From: Ophiothrix spiculata
Lineage: Eukaryota; Echinodermata; Ophiuroidea; Amphilepidida; Ophiotrichidae
Assembly: GCA_000969725.1 (NCBI GenBank)
Contig: JXSR01S004006.1
Direction: 5' to 3' (one strand)
DNA: 32,401 bases
This document shows positions 30,868 through 32,401 of the stretch, in pieces. Numbering within the stretch: the stretch's first letter is position 1; every line of letters starts with the position of its first letter. Under the pieces are notes generated by a model that made no database searches, was not told the DNA's origin, and saw only the letters and a list, made by a program, of their open reading frames with translations. Position numbers and translations under genes: made by a program.

Positions 30868-31331
30868 CTAAAAAATAAGAAAGGTCAAAAAGTGTCATGT
30901 TTTGCCAAAAATGGTGGCAGCGGTGGGATTTTTGACATTTGTGGACCAATTTTTAACAATATTTCAAAAGCAAAGAAAGAAAAAATCCAAAATTTGAAAA
31001 AATTTGTTCCTATAGATATTGCTTTCTAGATTCTAAAAAGTAAAATGGTTCAAAATTTAACCAAAGCGACATTTAGTAAGCTTTTCTGTAAAATTTTGGA
31101 CCCAAAAACATGATTTTTGGACCTTTGGACATTTTGGTCCAAAAATGACCTCACCATCATGTTCAGTATGCTAATCCGCTTCTAGAAATATAAACTTTTA
31201 TTTGGATTTAATTATCCGTTGCTGAGTTACCGAGCAAAAAAAACATTTCTGAAAATGAAGGGTTGACAGGGCCCTAAAGGAAGTCATCATGCTACAGTTA
31301 CATAGATTTTTCTCAAGAAACCTAGCCCTAC
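30868..31331 (-). other. Intron with TTTTGGACC-word clusters
   Basis: No coding signal. Around 31090-31150 the words TTTTGGACC and its complement recur several times, giving local self-complementarity. Confidence 0.6.
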
Positions 31332-31443
31332 CTCCAGATGCAGCAACTCCTTCTGCTGGGTGCTGGGTCCACGTTTCTGTGCTCTCAATAGGATCAGTTT
31401 GGATATCCCTGTCTAGATTATCTTCATTGTATTGGACAAATGC
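31332..31443 (-). CDS. DYNC2I1: DYNC2I1 exon, linker with TWTQHP motif
   Basis: 112 bases, entering in phase 0 and leaving in phase 1, bounded by TTTCAG|GCA and GGAG|GTAGGG. It encodes [20 protein letters not shown] followed by [17 protein letters not shown]. The NEDN..RDIQT and W-TQHP words are strongly conserved in DYNC2I1 just before the region feeding into the beta-propeller. It is acidic and probably part of the flexible N-terminal or linker half. The phase-0 start fits the GRSNTKQ ending of exon copies 2 and 3, not the shifted end of copy 1. Confidence 0.93.
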
Positions 31444-32058
31444 CTGAAACAGAAACAAAGTAATAATGGTAGTAAATTTATAAAGCTCCACCTTGATACA
31501 TAGAATCCATTCATCAACCCATTCTCATTATTTATTGATCAAACACTAGGATTAAATACAACTTTTGTATGTGTAGGCATTTGGGAAATGAATTAGACAA
31601 ACTGAGCGCAAGTCCAAATATTACCGAACTGACAAATTTTCGTGAAAATGTATATTTATTAGAATGTTCTATAGATATGAAAGAAATACACCAGACTACC
31701 TATACCTATACAGCCACTTGTAATGAAGGTCTGCCATGGATCTCAAATTGGGGTGTCCACTTGAGTCCTCCCAATATAAATTTTGAGTGCAGTGATTCAG
31801 TTATGTCCAGTGACAATCTGCACAATTACTACTTAACACAAGCGGTTGATAAAACTGGTACCGTGCCAGAATTTTGCTGATTCTGTATCTCCCCTCTATC
31901 TAGGGAACAGTATAGGTTGTTTGGTGTCTTTGAATCCAGTGATTATGTTTGGTGCAGAGACAATCCTGTGTAAATACTACCATGTCAGAAATTTGCCGAG
32001 TTCGGTATCTCCCCTCTATCTACGGAAAACTCCTTGTCCACATTTTAATTACACTAAC
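31444..32058 (-). other. Intron, nothing recognised
   Basis: About 615 bases between the GTTAGT donor and the CAG acceptor at 31444. A plus-strand open stretch at 31569-31880 looks like chance: it resembles no protein I know and has no supporting splice context. A short direct repeat occurs at about 31855-31905 and 31980-32020 (GTGCCAGAATTTTGC- and GTATCTCCCCTCTATCTA-like words). Confidence 0.6.
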
Positions 32059-32199
32059 CTGTTTGGTATTTGACCTCCAAAGCTCTTGATATACAACTCA
32101 TATTCCTTGACGGGAGCCATATCAAACAGATCAAAGGCAACCACATCTAACTCAATTAATCGCATCAACTCTTTGCCTCGTTTCCTGGTGTGTGACATG
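32059..32199 (-). CDS. DYNC2I1: DYNC2I1 exon, copy 1 of a triplicated region (frameshifted)
   Basis: The exon encodes the segment before the propeller: KELMRLIELDVV, then FDMAPVKEYELYIKSFG, followed by donor CAG|GTTAGT. The acceptor side is uncertain; CAG|GTC or CAG|GAA near 32190-32205 are possible. This copy has one base fewer in the run after the TTTGG codon than copies 2 and 3, so its last codons read GGQIPNR instead of the family-like GRSNTKQ. The next exon begins in phase 0, so as assembled this copy would shift the frame. It is the only copy with the full upstream KELMRLIELDVV part. Misassembly, or a mosaic of alleles, is a real possibility. Confidence 0.7.
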
Positions 32200-32217
32200 A
32201 CCTGCTGGTCTACTAAC

Positions 32218-32305
32218 CTGTTTGGTATTTGACCTCCCAAAGCTCTTGATATACAACTCATATTCCTTGACGGGAGCCATTTCAAACAGATCATTTCTTG
32301 GTGTG
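32218..32305 (-). repeat. DYNC2I1: Partial tandem copy 2 of the DYNC2I1 exon
   Basis: This stretch repeats the 3' part of the neighbouring exon (MAPVKEYELYIKSFGRSNTKQ in its own frame) and its donor (CAG|GTTAGT). The base missing in copy 1 is present here, so this end joins in frame to the next exon's AFVQYNED. It lacks the roughly 46-base KELMRL part found in copy 1. Its donor lies 159 bases upstream, in transcript terms, of copy 1's donor. Confidence 0.75.
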
Positions 32306-32330
32306 CGACATGACCTGCTGGTCTACTAAC

Positions 32331-32401
32331 CTGTTTGGTATTTGACCTTCCAAAGCTCTTGATATACAACTCATATTCCTTGACGGGAGCCATATCAAAC
32401 A
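32331..32401 (-). repeat. DYNC2I1: Partial tandem copy 3 of the DYNC2I1 exon, cut by the window edge
   Basis: A third copy of the same exon end, again with the intact SFGRSNTKQ ending and the GTTAGT donor. It is spaced 113 bases from copy 2. It continues past the right edge, so the copy number and the true upstream exon boundary cannot be judged here. Confidence 0.75.

Larger units (their letters stand above)
9630..32401 (-). other. DYNC2I1: Gene span: C-terminal half of DYNC2I1 (WDR60), dynein-2 intermediate chain 1
   Basis: The spliced minus-strand exons read as the C-terminal half of WDR60/DYNC2I1. Recognisable family segments appear in order: a TWTQHP-containing linker, then WD-repeat strands (LLCVWNV, IVVWDLREL, GNIRLYN, VYVWELL) and the blocks FSTDGI, DPNQFFVATD and IDFSPFG. 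The known role of the protein is to pair with DYNC2I2 (WDR34) on the dynein-2 heavy chain, which moves intraflagellar transport trains from ciliary tip to base; the C-terminal beta-propeller binds the heavy chain. The exons listed below sum to 1498 coding bases, excluding the right-edge exon and one exon I could not find. The N-terminal half lies beyond the window. The assignment rests on remembered family sequence, not a search. Confidence 0.93.

Noticed and set aside
1-32401. CRISPR array, operon or bacterial defence system
   Set aside because: Introns, LINEs and MITEs show this is animal DNA; the minisatellite units are adjacent copies with no regular unique spacers.

Overview
The window is invertebrate animal genomic DNA from a draft assembly. 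The evidence is AT-rich non-coding sequence, short exons with GT-AG introns, many dispersed inverted-repeat elements, a non-LTR retrotransposon and a 728-base run of N. I cannot name the species. A marine deuterostome-type invertebrate is a guess from the repeat style, not something the sequence proves.

One host gene is recognisable. The minus strand from the right edge (32401) down to the stop codon at 9630 carries the C-terminal half of DYNC2I1 (WDR60), an intermediate chain of cytoplasmic dynein-2, the retrograde motor of intraflagellar transport. I resolve 15 exons with consensus acceptors and donors, plus a rearranged sixteenth exon at the right edge. Every junction phase agrees except one: the exon at 26237-26453 ends in phase 1, while the next recognisable exon (24095-24146) begins in phase 0. 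An exon of length 3n+2 is therefore missing or too diverged for me to see. The 5' half of the gene lies beyond 32401.

Three exons of this gene carry local partial tandem duplications. The right-edge exon (32059-32401) has three copies, and the copy next to the following exon has lost one base. The exon at 11813-11990 has a 127-bp partial copy at 11676-11800. The terminal exon (9630-9743) has two degenerate downstream copies, each ending in its own stop codon. This is the most unusual feature of the locus, though assembly artefact must be excluded.

The introns hold: a 5'-truncated I-group LINE with RT and RNase H domains (22016-24015, minus) flanked by a candidate 11-bp target duplication; a decayed 3' piece of a second LINE type (about 25805-26160, plus); a mariner-type MITE (21103-21718); a long-TIR element with a 9-bp target duplication (12057-12570); two TTAA-type elements (12754-13264 and 14888-15143); an inverted-repeat element containing the assembly gap (13568-14633); and a 159-bp near-perfect hairpin element (17711-17869) lodged inside an older repeat.

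Positions 1-9300, downstream of the gene, show no convincing coding sequence. They are a repeat landscape: a 47-bp-class minisatellite with an internal 99-bp palindrome, two copies of one TIR family, a MITE with an ATGAT duplication, a 2-kb foldback structure, and a 562-bp TIR element with internal 51-bp repeats. I found no CRISPR array, rRNA or tRNA, and no evidence of a novel multi-gene system.
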